A stretch of 34,974 nt of DNA from Deltaproteobacteria bacterium (GTDB lineage: Bacteria; Myxococcota_A; UBA796; JAFGLY01): contig JAFGLY010000052.1 in assembly GCA_016927815.1 (NCBI GenBank), forward strand, positions 1-34,974, given 5' to 3'. Of this stretch, positions 26,601 to 33,353 are shown piece by piece; the first letter of the stretch is position 1; each line of letters begins with the position of its first letter. A program made the translations under genes and the position numbers. Under the pieces are notes generated by a model, which had not been told where the DNA came from, did no database searches, and worked only from the letters and a program-made list of their open reading frames with translations.

Positions 26601-26960
26601 CTCCGGGTCGGGCGGGCGCAGGGTCAACGCGCCCAGCGCGGCCAGTGCAGGCAGCAACTCGTCGCCGTGGGCGGCGCCGAGGAGATCCGACGCGCTCGTC
26701 GGAGCGTCGGCGAGCGTGCGGGCGACCTCCTGGAATGCCGGGTCCCGCTCGAGGGACGCAGGGCTCGGGGCCTCCTCGTACGGGTCCTTGACCGCCCGGC
26801 CGCCAGCCACGATCGGGTCCACGTCAGGAGTCGGATCCGTCTCGGGAGGCGACGGGCGCGACGGGGGCGGCTCGGCCGCCGAGCGGTGGTACCGTGTCCA
26901 AGCCGCCACGGCACCCATGACCGCGAGGAGGAACAGGAGCAGGGCGACGAAGGAGGACAA
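23652..26960 (-). CDS. Membrane-anchored ClpB-like double AAA+ protein fused to a release-factor-2-like domain lacking GGQ
   Basis: This is a 1102-residue protein from a TTG start (no strong ribosome site; the next ATG is at codon 15). Residues 4-21 form one membrane helix. Residues 30-260 are a helical region with no ClpN motif. D1 (about 265-430) keeps Walker A GEPGVGKT (283-290) and pore Tyr in IYVGSFEERL, but Walker B reads VLWVVGDVH instead of an IDELH type, and the arginine-finger pair is lost. D2 (about 510-780) is intact: GPTGTGKT (549-556), VVLLDEFEKAHP (613-624), TTNLGS, FRPEFLNRLD, GARPLKR. The usual GYVG pore loop is replaced by NDVPDG. Residues about 845-1102 resemble RF2 (PrfB): FWDDP, a PCRF-like block with ASEHGLHVHE, and a C-terminal YREEPAPLVRDLVRGWRTG..D.VLSGDFD. 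The GGQ region is missing. I know of no characterised protein of this build. Confidence 0.9.
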   Translation of the reverse strand: MSSFVALLLFLLAVMGAVAAWTRYHRSAAEPPPSRPSPPETDPTPDVDPIVAGGRAVKDPYEEAPSPASLERDPAFQEVARTLADAPTSASDLLGAAHGDELLPALAALGALTLRPPDPEVRERLLDAINRFHPWNRYFRLRVLHAWTPAPAPLLPELLARLDGHWAEEPWHAIFGDFVRLRLDAGEPVPDAEALEACPYAALCIAEKVAAVLDSREAALLRPVLQAALRRSIDLATLKEVGQVWQQSSPYPEVIRHPALERAAQAVLDAVLSTPRRSVVVVGEPGVGKTSLVREACRRLAASGWVVFEAGAAELMAGRIYVGSFEERLRTLEQALSNRRVLWVVGDVHVLSWAGLHEHSRHGVLDFLLPRVRSGALVVLGECEAGAWSRLALEKPGLRTAVEVLRVQPLDRADTLALAVAWGEAGSVVDATVAQEAWQLASQFLTRDLPPGNVLSLLQAAGTRVETVEGAPRRLGRPDLLASLSSLTGLPPSILDESERLDLAAVRAFLDARVMGQDEAVGCIVDRVAMVKAGVTDPHRPLGVFLFAGPTGTGKTQLAKALAELLFGSEERLVRLDMSEQQTPDGLHAIIGSSNDVPDGALVQWIRRQPFSVVLLDEFEKAHPRVWDLFLQVFDDGRLTDAQGRVADFRNAIVVLTTNLGSKVQVDHGVGFGASTPAFGPRATHKAIEDAFRPEFLNRLDRVVVFRPLPRATMRRILDKELHDAFERRGLRHRGWAVEWDAAALDLLLEKGFTPHLGARPLKRAIESLLLAPLARTLVEHRVPSGEQFLFVRADGEALRVDFVDPDAKGVQADADEASELDRHGSDPRAVAWRPRAGAEAAAVLADHVALLQGVVEDEDWRRARDAGLAATQQPGFWDDPGRYAQLAEFEYRDRVQVGLSTASGLLERLRRGRSQGRAHQDLVARLAVQILLLEAAVDDLATRSPADAFIAVDRDGQSLAEFAGALVGMYTGWAAARRMNLTVLCDDPTRWVAAVSGFGARRLLASEHGLHVHECGEGRTVRKTSVRVTVAPRPAGPDGDRARVLAQADAALAEARRGEPVIVRRYREEPAPLVRDLVRGWRTGRLDRVLSGDFDLVPGTG
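23655..24428 (-). other. Release-factor-like domain segment of the Clp fusion protein
   Basis: This is the coding part for residues 845-1102. Compared with RF2 it keeps the N-terminal helical motif with FWDDP, the strand-helix pattern of the PCRF/decoding domain (DAFIAVDRDGQSLAEFAGALVGMYTGWA, in place of DAYLEI..GAGGTEAQDWAEML..MY), and the terminal RTG...D.VLSGDFD. The RF2 'tripeptide anticodon' SPF neighbourhood is shortened to HECGEGRTVRKTS, and about 60 residues that normally hold GGQ are replaced by a short linker (about 1036-1060). Stop-codon reading and peptidyl-tRNA hydrolysis are thus not expected; ribosome binding remains possible. The assignment rests on eye alignment to the known family pattern. 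Confidence 0.7.
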
Positions 26961-27222
26961 CGAACCGGTACCCGAGAGGGGAGGAGGGTCCGTAACCGAG
27001 CGGGAGTGGGCAACCCATGGGGATCCTCAGCGTGATCGGGCTGTGCCCGCAGCCCAGGAGGCGGGCACGGGGAACGATCCCCCCGACCCCCACCCGTCGG
27101 AACGCCCCAGGTACACCCCCCCGGGGCCCGCCGGCCACCCCGCCGGCCCGGAACCTCTCCACGCGCCGTCCCTCGTCCGCCTCCTGGACCTCACCGCCTC
27201 CGGATGCGGCTTGCTCGCTGCC
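26961..27222. other. Gene-free stretch upstream of the Clp fusion gene
   Basis: No coding sequence is supported here. It holds an 8-bp perfect inverted repeat (GTGCCCGC 27043-27050, GCGGGCAC 27061-27068) that could end transcription from the decayed DUF4143 gene, though no T-tract follows. The promoter of the Clp fusion gene must also lie here; no convincing -35/-10 pair was recognised. Confidence 0.4.
27043..27068. repeat. 8-bp inverted repeat (hairpin candidate)
   Basis: GTGCCCGC and its exact complement GCGGGCAC are separated by 10 bases. The repeat lies after the broken DUF4143 gene and about 80 bp before the Clp fusion start, all on the minus strand. The stem is strong but the tail lacks a U-run. 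Confidence 0.35.
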
Positions 27223-27440
27223 TCAAGAGGCCGTAAAGTCCTGGAACCGATCGGGGAAGGCGTCCCGGAGGGCGGCGAGCCCCGCGACATCGCGGGCGCC
27301 GAGGGTTGCGGACGCCTTGACCTCGATCCCGACGAGGCGGCCCGCGCGGTGCTTCCAGGAGAAGGTCCACTTCGTGGCCCCCGTGCACGCGGTAGTGGAA
27401 GGCATCCGGCCGCGCGCGAGAGGGAGCATGGGACGGATGA
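27223..27440 (-). pseudogene. C-terminal fragment of a DUF4143-type AAA ATPase, frameshifted
   Basis: Two reading frames together give the end of a DUF4143 protein. The first reads AFHYRVHGGHEVDLLLEAPRG. After a frameshift at about 27340-27360 the second reads GRLVGIEVKASATLGARD and VAGLAALRDAFPDRF up to the TGA at 27223. The pattern 'HEVD.LLE...GIEVKAS' is the PD-(D/E)XK-like end of the DUF4143 family of archaeal/bacterial ATPases, often linked to toxin-antitoxin or mobile regions. The N-terminal ATPase is absent: the coding trace stops where the group II intron remnant begins. It is non-functional. Confidence 0.75.
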
Positions 27441-27512
27441 ACGCTGCATTGGTAGACCTCCTGCCTGGCCCTTCGTGCCGAGGCACTCGGGGTGGGTAGG
27501 AGGCCCCCTTTC

Positions 27513-27545
27513 GAACCGTGCGTGCGGATTTCCCGCACACGGCTC
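27513..27545 (-). ncRNA. Group II intron domain V hairpin
   Basis: This is a 33-nt hairpin on the minus strand that begins GAGCCGT and ends ACGGTTC. It is closed by a GAAA tetraloop and has the AGC catalytic triad at its base and the family's bulge. The arms GTGCGG/CCGCAC pair perfectly. Domain V is the most conserved part of group II introns, so this is strong evidence for the element around it. Confidence 0.85.
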
Positions 27546-27597
27546 ACGGGTGAGGTCTCGGGTCGAGGCATTACGCAGCTCCCGGGTAGCGGACTTC

Positions 27598-27773
27598 ACC
27601 CGTTCCCACGCCGTCCACAGGATGTCACCCCGGTGGATGCGGTCATACAAGGCATGGAAACGGCGCCCCGGCGACCGCTTGGCCGCGACCCACAGCCGGC
27701 GTTGGAGATGGCGCACTTTGGCGTCGTCCGAGGGGACAACGGGGGAATTGGACCGGCTCTGATGCCCGGCCAT
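27598..27773 (-). pseudogene. N-terminal remnant of group II intron reverse transcriptase (LtrA-like)
   Basis: From the ATG at 27773 the frame reads a short leader and then AKVRHLQRRLWVAAKRSPGR and RFHALYDRIHRGDILWTAWE, the typical first 60 residues of intron-encoded maturases before the polymerase domain. It stops being recognisable after WERVKS. The palm (YADD), maturase and endonuclease parts are absent, and domain V follows about 50 bases later. This indicates a large internal deletion. Confidence 0.82.
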
Positions 27774-28319
27774 GCCCTCGCGCGTAGCTCCGCTTCCGAC
27801 ATCCTCACCGTAGGGGCCCTTCCCTCCGCCGGCGTTCTGCCGCACCGGCATCGACGGTACTACGACCCCCTCGGACTCCCGCTGCACGGCGGACGACTTC
27901 GCCATCGGCCTATACGTCGCGCCTCGCCCCGACTCGGGCTGTGCAGACGGGCCTCTCCTGTTCCGCACCTCTCCTTGCACACGTGCCGCCGCCACTACCC
28001 CGGGGGAATCCGTCGAGCGCTCCGGAACATGCTCGCCGGACATGGCCTTCGCCGTGACATGAGCGGCTCGGCTTCCCCGTTGTTCATCTGTCGAGGCTGC
28101 AGCGTTCACTTCATGTTGCGGCCCGCGTGCTCGCTCCCTCCGAAGAGGCTCTTGACGCCCCGCTCGGGCCACCGGGGTCTCCCCCGATGCCTGGGGCCTG
28201 CTACCCGGCGCTCCGACGCCTACCGGGGCGGGACTCCCACCCGCTGGAGATGTGCAGCCAGACCACGCCTCGCCCCCGAAGGGCAGCAGGAGCTGGACGT
28301 CGTCGTCAGGACGCACCAT

Positions 28320-28455
28320 GAAGGGACTGTAGCTCCGGTCTGGTACGAGGGGCGAGGAGCCGGAGGAGCGAGGAGAGAGGGACCGAGGCCTGGACGGGCG
28401 GTCCTGGAAGGGACGAGGGGCTGGGGACGGAAGCAGGAGGCGCACCCGGGGCCCT
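28320..28455 (-). repeat. IS91-type 3' end repeat, copy 1
   Basis: This shares with 30336-30450 the blocks GGGACTGTAGCTCCGGTCTG and GGAGGAGCGAGGAGAGAGG followed by GGCCTGGACGG (plus-strand reading). It shares with 33247-33312 the blocks GACGGGCGGTCCTGG and AGCAGGAGGCGC. No transposase coding is left beside it. Its outer end is cut four bases before the GTGCG start of the group II intron, where the other copies continue. So the intron, or a deletion, interrupts the repeat. Confidence 0.75.
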
Positions 28456-28679
28456 CGCCGACGGGACCGACCGCCCACCGCCACCTCGCCGCGGCGCTGG
28501 CACGCCTCGAACCGACCCTCTACGCGGGTCTGGGACTGGAGGCCGCCGCGCTCCTCGCGAGCCTGGATCGGGGCGCGGCCCCGGCCGTCCGCGCCTGGCA
28601 CGACGCCGTCCTCGGCCGGATCCCAGAGAGCCACCACGCGACCCTGCTCGCCCGTCCGGACCTGGCGGACCTCGCCTGA
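28455..28679 (+). pseudogene. 3' fragment of an unrecognised gene
   Basis: The open frame ends at the TGA at 28679 and has the strong third-position G/C bias of real genes here. It reads HLAAALARLEPTLYAGLGLE, then an Ala/Leu-rich helix pattern, and ends LLARPDLADLA. It has no start; its 5' side is cut by the IS91-type end repeat. It looks like the helical C-terminus of a truncated protein. The family is not recognised, and a non-coding origin cannot be excluded. Confidence 0.4.
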
Positions 28680-28749
28680 TCCGGGTCCAAGTCAACAGCC
28701 GTTCCCCCCGGCGCCACTTGCAGATCGACCGTTCCGGGCGGAGTCTTCC

Positions 28750-30303
28750 ATGTGCAGCGTCACGCCCCTCCTGCTCCTGCCGGTCCTGGGCTGCGGGCCC
28801 GACGGGGATCGCGACGACACCGCAGCTGCGGACCAGCCCCCCTGGGCGGGCTGGGAGGCCGAGTGGTTCCCCTGCTCGCTGTACGAGGGGGAGGACGACG
28901 GGCTGGCGGAGTGCTCGGCCACGACCATGCCGCTGCGCTGGGACGACCCTGACGACGACCGCACCATCGAGATCTGGGCCAAGCGGCTGCCCGCGCCCGA
29001 GGGCACCGATCGGCAGATCTGGCTGCTCGACGGCGGTCCGGGGGCCTCGGGCCTGTGGGACTTCGGCGCGCGCATGGCGTACGTCCAGGCGCGTGACCCC
29101 AACGCCACCCTCTACACGCTCGACCACCGGGGCACCGGGTACTCCGAGCGGCTGGGCTGCGACGCGGAGGCCCCAGGCTCCAGCTCCGGGACGTCGATCG
29201 CGAGCGGCGAGTATCCGGACTGCATCGCGCAGATCCAGGAGGACCTCGGCGATCGGCTCGAGGCCTACACGAGCACCCAGTCCAGCCACGACCTCGCGGC
29301 CTACGTCGAGGCCACGCGCGAGGCGGGCGTCCCGGTGTTCGTCTGGGGTGGCTCCTACGGCTCCTACTGGGCCCAGCGCTACCTGGCGGTGGCCCCCGAG
29401 CAGGCCGACGGCGCGATCGTCGAGGGGATCATCCCCATCGACGGCACCTTGATCCTGTCGGAGCCCTACACCGACCTGGCCGCCATGGTTCTCTTCGGCC
29501 GCTGCGCCGAGGACGCGACTTGTGCTGCGCGGCTGGGCGAGGATCCCTGGGGCCGGCTGGCGGATGTGCTCGCGCGAATGGAGGCGGGGCACTGCACGTC
29601 GTCCGGGCTGTCCGCCAGCCTCGTCCGCGCCCTGTTCGCCTACCTGATGTACTCCCGCGCCGGGATGTCGGTGATCCCGGCCGCCACGTGGCGGCTCGAC
29701 CGGTGCGAGGAGGCCGACGAGGACGCCATCGTGCACCTGTACTACGCCCTCTTCGGCGACGGGGGGGCCTGGGACATCGAGGCCTACTCCATCCTCCTGC
29801 AGCACCACGTCGGCTTCTCGGAGATCTGGGACCACCCCGACTTCGAGGGGGTCGACCTGGATGCCTGGTACGACGATCTGTACGCGGAGGCCCTGGTGGT
29901 GAAGGGCTACGGCCACACCAAGGTCGAGATCTACGAGCAGTGGCCCCGCTACGCGGACCCCGACTGGGACGATCGCTGGCCCGAGACGGACACGCCCATG
30001 CTCATGCTGCAGGGGGAACTGGACCCCGTCACGCCCCACGCCCTGGCCCTGGCCGTCCCCGAGCACCTGGACGGCGCGCACCAGCACTTCGTGACCTTCC
30101 CCCACTCGGCCCACGGCAGCAGCTTCGACTCTCCGGTGGACGGCGGCGACGAGCCCTGCGGGTTCCAAATGGTGCAGGGGTTCCTCGCCGACCCCACGGC
30201 CCCTCCGGAAACCGCCTGCGTGGAGCGCACGCTTCCGGTGGACTTCGACCCGGGCGCGGCCTACGCCGACTACTGGTTCGGGACCGAGGCGATCTGGGAC
30301 TGA
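28750..30303 (+). CDS. S33-family alpha/beta-hydrolase lipoprotein (tripeptidyl/prolyl aminopeptidase-like)
   Basis: This is a 517-residue protein from ATG with GGAG seven bases upstream. The lipoprotein signal has lipobox VLGC (Cys15). The alpha/beta-hydrolase signature of peptidase family S33 is complete: oxyanion GGPGAS, DHRGTGYS, nucleophile Ser202 in VWGGSYGSYW, Asp425 in QGELDPVTP, and His455 in PHSAHG. A helical cap lies between about residues 250 and 400. Members cleave short peptides or esters outside the cell. The gene itself is intact, but it sits between a truncated gene and IS91 remnants: a 3' end repeat starts 33 bp after its stop. It could have arrived with those elements. Confidence 0.92.
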   Translation: MCSVTPLLLLPVLGCGPDGDRDDTAAADQPPWAGWEAEWFPCSLYEGEDDGLAECSATTMPLRWDDPDDDRTIEIWAKRLPAPEGTDRQIWLLDGGPGASGLWDFGARMAYVQARDPNATLYTLDHRGTGYSERLGCDAEAPGSSSGTSIASGEYPDCIAQIQEDLGDRLEAYTSTQSSHDLAAYVEATREAGVPVFVWGGSYGSYWAQRYLAVAPEQADGAIVEGIIPIDGTLILSEPYTDLAAMVLFGRCAEDATCAARLGEDPWGRLADVLARMEAGHCTSSGLSASLVRALFAYLMYSRAGMSVIPAATWRLDRCEEADEDAIVHLYYALFGDGGAWDIEAYSILLQHHVGFSEIWDHPDFEGVDLDAWYDDLYAEALVVKGYGHTKVEIYEQWPRYADPDWDDRWPETDTPMLMLQGELDPVTPHALALAVPEHLDGAHQHFVTFPHSAHGSSFDSPVDGGDEPCGFQMVQGFLADPTAPPETACVERTLPVDFDPGAAYADYWFGTEAIWD

Positions 30304-30335
30304 ATCCGCCTGCCCGCGCTCCTCGTCGAGCGAGG

Positions 30336-30450
30336 GGCATAGGCCCGATGAACGACTCCTGGAGGGACTGTCGCTCCGGTCTGGTGCGAGGGTCAGGGAG
30401 CAGGAGGAGCGAGGAGAGAGGAAGCGGGGCCTGGACGGACAGTGCCTGGG
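30336..30450 (-). repeat. IS91-type 3' end repeat, copy 2
   Basis: This lies at the 3' side of the transposase remnant at 30450-31112, on the same strand. It shares about 60 nearly identical bases with 34782-34842 (from GGGGCATAGGCCCGATGAAC to GCGAGGGTCA in plus reading), and the block GGAGGAGCGAGGAGAGAGG with copy 1. The common outer limit at GGGGCATAGG in copies 2 and 3 probably marks the element's end (oriIS side). Confidence 0.75.
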
Positions 30451-31112
30451 CGGTCCGGCCCGCACGGGCGCGGTCGCAGAGCAGGACCAGGTGGATGTGG
30501 GTGTCCGAGCCTCGAAACGCGACAAGACCCGAAGCCTCGGCGATCGCGTGGACGGCGCGGGCAAGGGGAGGCCTGGAGTCGTAGCGGCACAGGCGTTCGA
30601 GGCCCTGGCGGTCGAAGGGTGCCACCCGGACGCCTGCGTGGAGGTCGTCCGCGACTCCGTGTTGTAGCCGTCGCAGGCGGCGCAGCGCGGAGGGAGCAGG
30701 AACGTGCGGCCCGCGTGGACTTGCAGGCGGCCGGTCCGCGTGCGGGGGCCTGCCGGCCCGCACGGCGTCCCAAGGCCGCGACCCCGGCGAGGCTGGCCTG
30801 CTCGAGGAGGACCTGGGCGTCGTTGGGGTCGTCACCTCCTTCGCCCTCGCCGAAGCCCATGTGGTCGAGGAAGCGTTCGCAGGCGTCCGCGAGTTGGACG
30901 ACGAGGTCCTCGACGTCGTGGGTGGTGGGCCCCCGGACGGAGCGGAAGGCGGGATCCGGTCCTCGGGGGGTGGCCCCTGGGCCGAGGACCCAGGCACCGT
31001 CCGGGACGAGGATGTGGAAGTGGACGTTCAGGTTCAGCGCGCTGCCGAACCTCTGGAGGATGGTGACGGCGCCGCAACGGGCCTGCCGGGGCGCGCGGGC
31101 ACGGCCCCGGTA
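30450..31112 (-). pseudogene. IS91-family transposase remnant A (HUH Y2-type), frameshifted
   Basis: The first frame gives CGAVTILQRFGSALNLNVHFHILVPDG, which holds the HUH motif (HFH) of the IS91/Y2 transposases. It continues to VLLEQASLAGVAALGRR. A second frame then gives LHAGVRVAPFDRQGLERLCRYDSRPPLARA and a remnant of the following DGTTH region. The N-terminal zinc-finger part, the catalytic tyrosine region and the C-terminal zinc ribbon are missing. The remnant joins the 3' end of the SBBP gene on one side and the end repeat on the other. It is non-functional. Confidence 0.82.
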
Positions 31113-33133
31113 CGGCCGTCACGCGGCCATATCTCCCGGAGATGACCCCATCCCTCCGAGTTCTGGCCGCGATCGGGGTTCCCCGTCGGCAGGGCGGAAC
31201 GGCGGTCGCCCCCTCGGCGCGGTCGGCCCCGCCGCCGGAGGAGCGCGAGCAGCGGGATGAGCCAGCCCGCGCCGGACGCGGCGGTACCACCCGACGTGCA
31301 CCCGCATCCGTCCCCTCCGGGCGCCGCCTCCGGACCGGTGTCGCCCGAGGTGTCGCCGGGAATGGCAGGACCGTCGAGGAAGGCGACGAACGCGTCGGTG
31401 TCGCCCGCGGGGGCGACGCTGGTCGCGGGGAAGTCGGCCGACGCGGTGGTCCCCACCAGCACGAGATCACCATCGTGAGCAGGTGCGAGGGCCGTCCCCT
31501 CGTCGAGGTCCGAACCACCCAGGTAGCTGCCGAACGCCGCCGCCGAGAGGTCCGGATCCAGCACCACCAGGAAGGCGTCGCCCAGCCCGGCGTGGGCCTG
31601 GGACCAGGCCCCACCACCCACCGGGAAGCCGGCCTCGGAGGTGGTGGTGCCCGAGACGGCGACGTACCCGTCGTCGCGGATGGCCAGGGTCCCGGGGGTC
31701 TCGTCGCCGTCTCCCCCCACGAAGGTCGAGGCTGTCAGCCGCGTGCCCTCCGGATCGAGCCGCGCCACGAACACGTCCGTCCGCCCGTCGAGCGTCGTGT
31801 CGAGGGCGCCGTCGGTCGTGGGGAAGGTCGACCCCTCCCCGGGATCGAAGGCCAGTCCCGTGGCCAGGACGCTGCCGTCGCCGTCGACCGCCACGCTGTG
31901 GACGGCATCGAAGAACGCGCCGCCCAGGAACGTGGAGAAGCGGAGCTCGCGCGTGGACGGGCGGTACCGGAGCACGAAGCCCGTGGTCTGGCCGGGGCGG
32001 GTGACCTGGTACGCCCCCGGCGTGGTGGGGAACTCCACGGACGTGGTCCAGCCCCCCACGATCCGGTCGCCGTCCGGATCGATCGCGACGGAGAGCGCCT
32101 CCTCGGCGCCCGACCCTCCCCAGAAGGCCGCGTCGGTCAGGGCGGTGCCGTCGGAGGCGAGCTCGGCCAGGAGTGCGACCCCGTGCTCGGCCGGGACCGG
32201 GCCGCCCACCGTAGGGAAGTCGTGGGAGTCGGTCCGGCCCACCACGACCACGCGCCCGTCTGCGTCCACGGCGACGTCTCCGGCCGTCTCGGGCCCGGTG
32301 CCACCCAGGTACGTGCCAAAGACCAGGTCCGACCCGCTCGCCTCCAGCCGGAGCACGAACAGGTCGGGCTGGTAGGTGGTCCCGTCGCCGTTGAGGAGCG
32401 TACGGAAGGCGCCGGCCGTGACGGGGAAGTCCGAGGACCACGTACTGCCGTGCACGACGACGTCCCCGTCGCCGGTGGCGGCGACCGCGGTGACCAGGTC
32501 GATGCCGGTGCCACCCACGAAGGTCGAGAACGCGATCCCCTCCCCATGGGGCTCGAGCGCCGTCACGAACACGTCCAAGCCCGCGTTGCCCAGGTCCCAG
32601 GCACCGGCCGTGACCGGGAAGTCGGTCGAGGAGGTGGTGCCGGCGACCACGACGGTGCCGTCGGGGCGGACCACCACGTCCTCCGCGGTGTCGGTGTACG
32701 TCCCCCCGAGGCACCCCGTCCCGCCCGCCGTCCAGCCGTCGTCGAGCAGGAGGGCCCGACCGGTGTGCACGGCCCGGCCCACCAGCCGGCCGTCCTCGAA
32801 CGCCAGTCGGAGCGGAGCCCCCCCGTCCGCGTCGGGTAGGACCACGGTCTTCCAGGTCCGGGCGTCCCGGACCCACGATCCGGGATCGGCACCGAGCAGG
32901 AAGTGCGTGGGGTAGCCGCGATCCCCCACCCCGAGTGGCGGATCCGCGAGGCCGTCGAGCAGCACGTGTCGCGCGCCATCGGGACGGACGAGGGACACCG
33001 CGTGGTCGCCGACGATCACCATCCCGGACGGCGATCGGCCGACGAAGCGGATCTCCGGGGGCCACTGGCCCCGGTTCTCGGTGAACCCTCCCTGGAGCAG
33101 GAGCACACCGGCCAGGGTGCAAGACACGGACAT
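31034..33133 (-). CDS. SBBP-repeat (beta-propeller) secreted protein with MYXO-CTERM-like tail; 3' end altered
   Basis: This is a 699-residue protein. After a short signal-like start it has the typical N-terminal FTENRGQWPPEIRFVGRSPSG and then at least seven SBBP repeats (STFVGGTGIDLVTAVA, GTYLGGTGPETAGDVAVDADGRVVVVGRTDSHDFP, STFLGGAFFDAVHSVAVDGDGS and others). Together these form one or two propellers. Residues 607-645 carry a MYXO-CTERM-like sorting tail: GDGCGC, a hydrophobic WLIPLLALL stretch and RRRGRPRR. Such tails normally end right there. Here 54 more residues (31034-31198) follow with no similarity to anything; their last part is read out of frame through IS91 remnant A. The original stop was therefore probably lost when the element joined. 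Confidence 0.85.
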   Translation of the reverse strand: MSVSCTLAGVLLLQGGFTENRGQWPPEIRFVGRSPSGMVIVGDHAVSLVRPDGARHVLLDGLADPPLGVGDRGYPTHFLLGADPGSWVRDARTWKTVVLPDADGGAPLRLAFEDGRLVGRAVHTGRALLLDDGWTAGGTGCLGGTYTDTAEDVVVRPDGTVVVAGTTSSTDFPVTAGAWDLGNAGLDVFVTALEPHGEGIAFSTFVGGTGIDLVTAVAATGDGDVVVHGSTWSSDFPVTAGAFRTLLNGDGTTYQPDLFVLRLEASGSDLVFGTYLGGTGPETAGDVAVDADGRVVVVGRTDSHDFPTVGGPVPAEHGVALLAELASDGTALTDAAFWGGSGAEEALSVAIDPDGDRIVGGWTTSVEFPTTPGAYQVTRPGQTTGFVLRYRPSTRELRFSTFLGGAFFDAVHSVAVDGDGSVLATGLAFDPGEGSTFPTTDGALDTTLDGRTDVFVARLDPEGTRLTASTFVGGDGDETPGTLAIRDDGYVAVSGTTTSEAGFPVGGGAWSQAHAGLGDAFLVVLDPDLSAAAFGSYLGGSDLDEGTALAPAHDGDLVLVGTTASADFPATSVAPAGDTDAFVAFLDGPAIPGDTSGDTGPEAAPGGDGCGCTSGGTAASGAGWLIPLLALLRRRGRPRRGGDRRSALPTGNPDRGQNSEGWGHLREIWPRDGRTGAVPARPGRPVAAPSPSSRGSAAR

Positions 33134-33353
33134 GGGGATCGCCCTCGCTGGACGTCGATGGACGACGGCCGGGCACAGGATGACGGGTTCCCCCGCCCCT
33201 GTCCACCACCGTCCCCTGAGGCCGCCGGTTACCCTCCCGGGGATCCCGGACGGGCGGTCCTGGGAGTGCCGGGCGCCCGGGGATGGGAGCAGGAGGCGCT
33301 CCCGTGGCCAGGAGGTGAGGCCAGGAGGAGAGCGTGGTCGGGAGAGGAGGCGG
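33134..33353. other. Intergenic: SBBP upstream region and IS91-type end
   Basis: No gene is seen. The left 100 bp must hold the promoter of the SBBP gene (minus strand), but no clear element is visible. The right part (33247-33312) is the partial end repeat listed separately. Confidence 0.4.
33247..33312 (-). repeat. IS91-type 3' end repeat, partial copy with hairpins
   Basis: This lies downstream of transposase remnant B. It shares GACGGGCGGTCCTGG and the AGCAGGAGGCGC block with copy 1. It contains the perfect 12-bp palindrome CCGGGCGCCCGG (33269-33280) and a hairpin GGGAGC/GCTCCC with a 7-nt loop (33285-33303). Terminal hairpins at the 3' side of the transposase are expected for the origin end of HUH elements. 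The outer 80 bp seen in copies 1 and 2 are missing here. Confidence 0.6.

Larger units (their letters stand above)
27490..28316 (-). mobile_element. Degenerate group II intron (most of the reverse transcriptase deleted)
   Basis: On the minus strand the element starts at a GTGCG 5' boundary (28316) and ends near 27490. The 5' ribozyme part has a domain-I-like series (CCAGCGGGTGGGAGTCCCGCC, CCGGGTAGCAGG). A short reverse-transcriptase N-terminus follows (27598-27773), and then directly domain V (27513-27545) and a short domain VI-like stretch. An intact bacterial intron of this kind is 2-2.5 kb; this one is about 0.83 kb, so roughly 1.5 kb of the intron-encoded protein is gone. It cannot move by itself. 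The exact 5' and 3' ends are estimates from consensus. Confidence 0.72.

Noticed and set aside
23652-26960. Ordinary chromosomal clpB or a T6SS ClpV
   Set aside because: There is no ClpN domain, no coiled-coil middle domain of ClpB, no T6SS genes nearby, and the C-terminal release-factor-like domain is foreign to both.
27774-28300. Plus- and minus-strand open frames across the intron 5' part
   Set aside because: They are readings of the ribozyme's structured RNA region. The minus-strand one leads into the reverse transcriptase N-terminus but starts without any protein similarity.
31640-32700. Periodic sequence in the SBBP gene as a candidate DNA repeat
   Set aside because: It is explained by the propeller repeats of the encoded protein.
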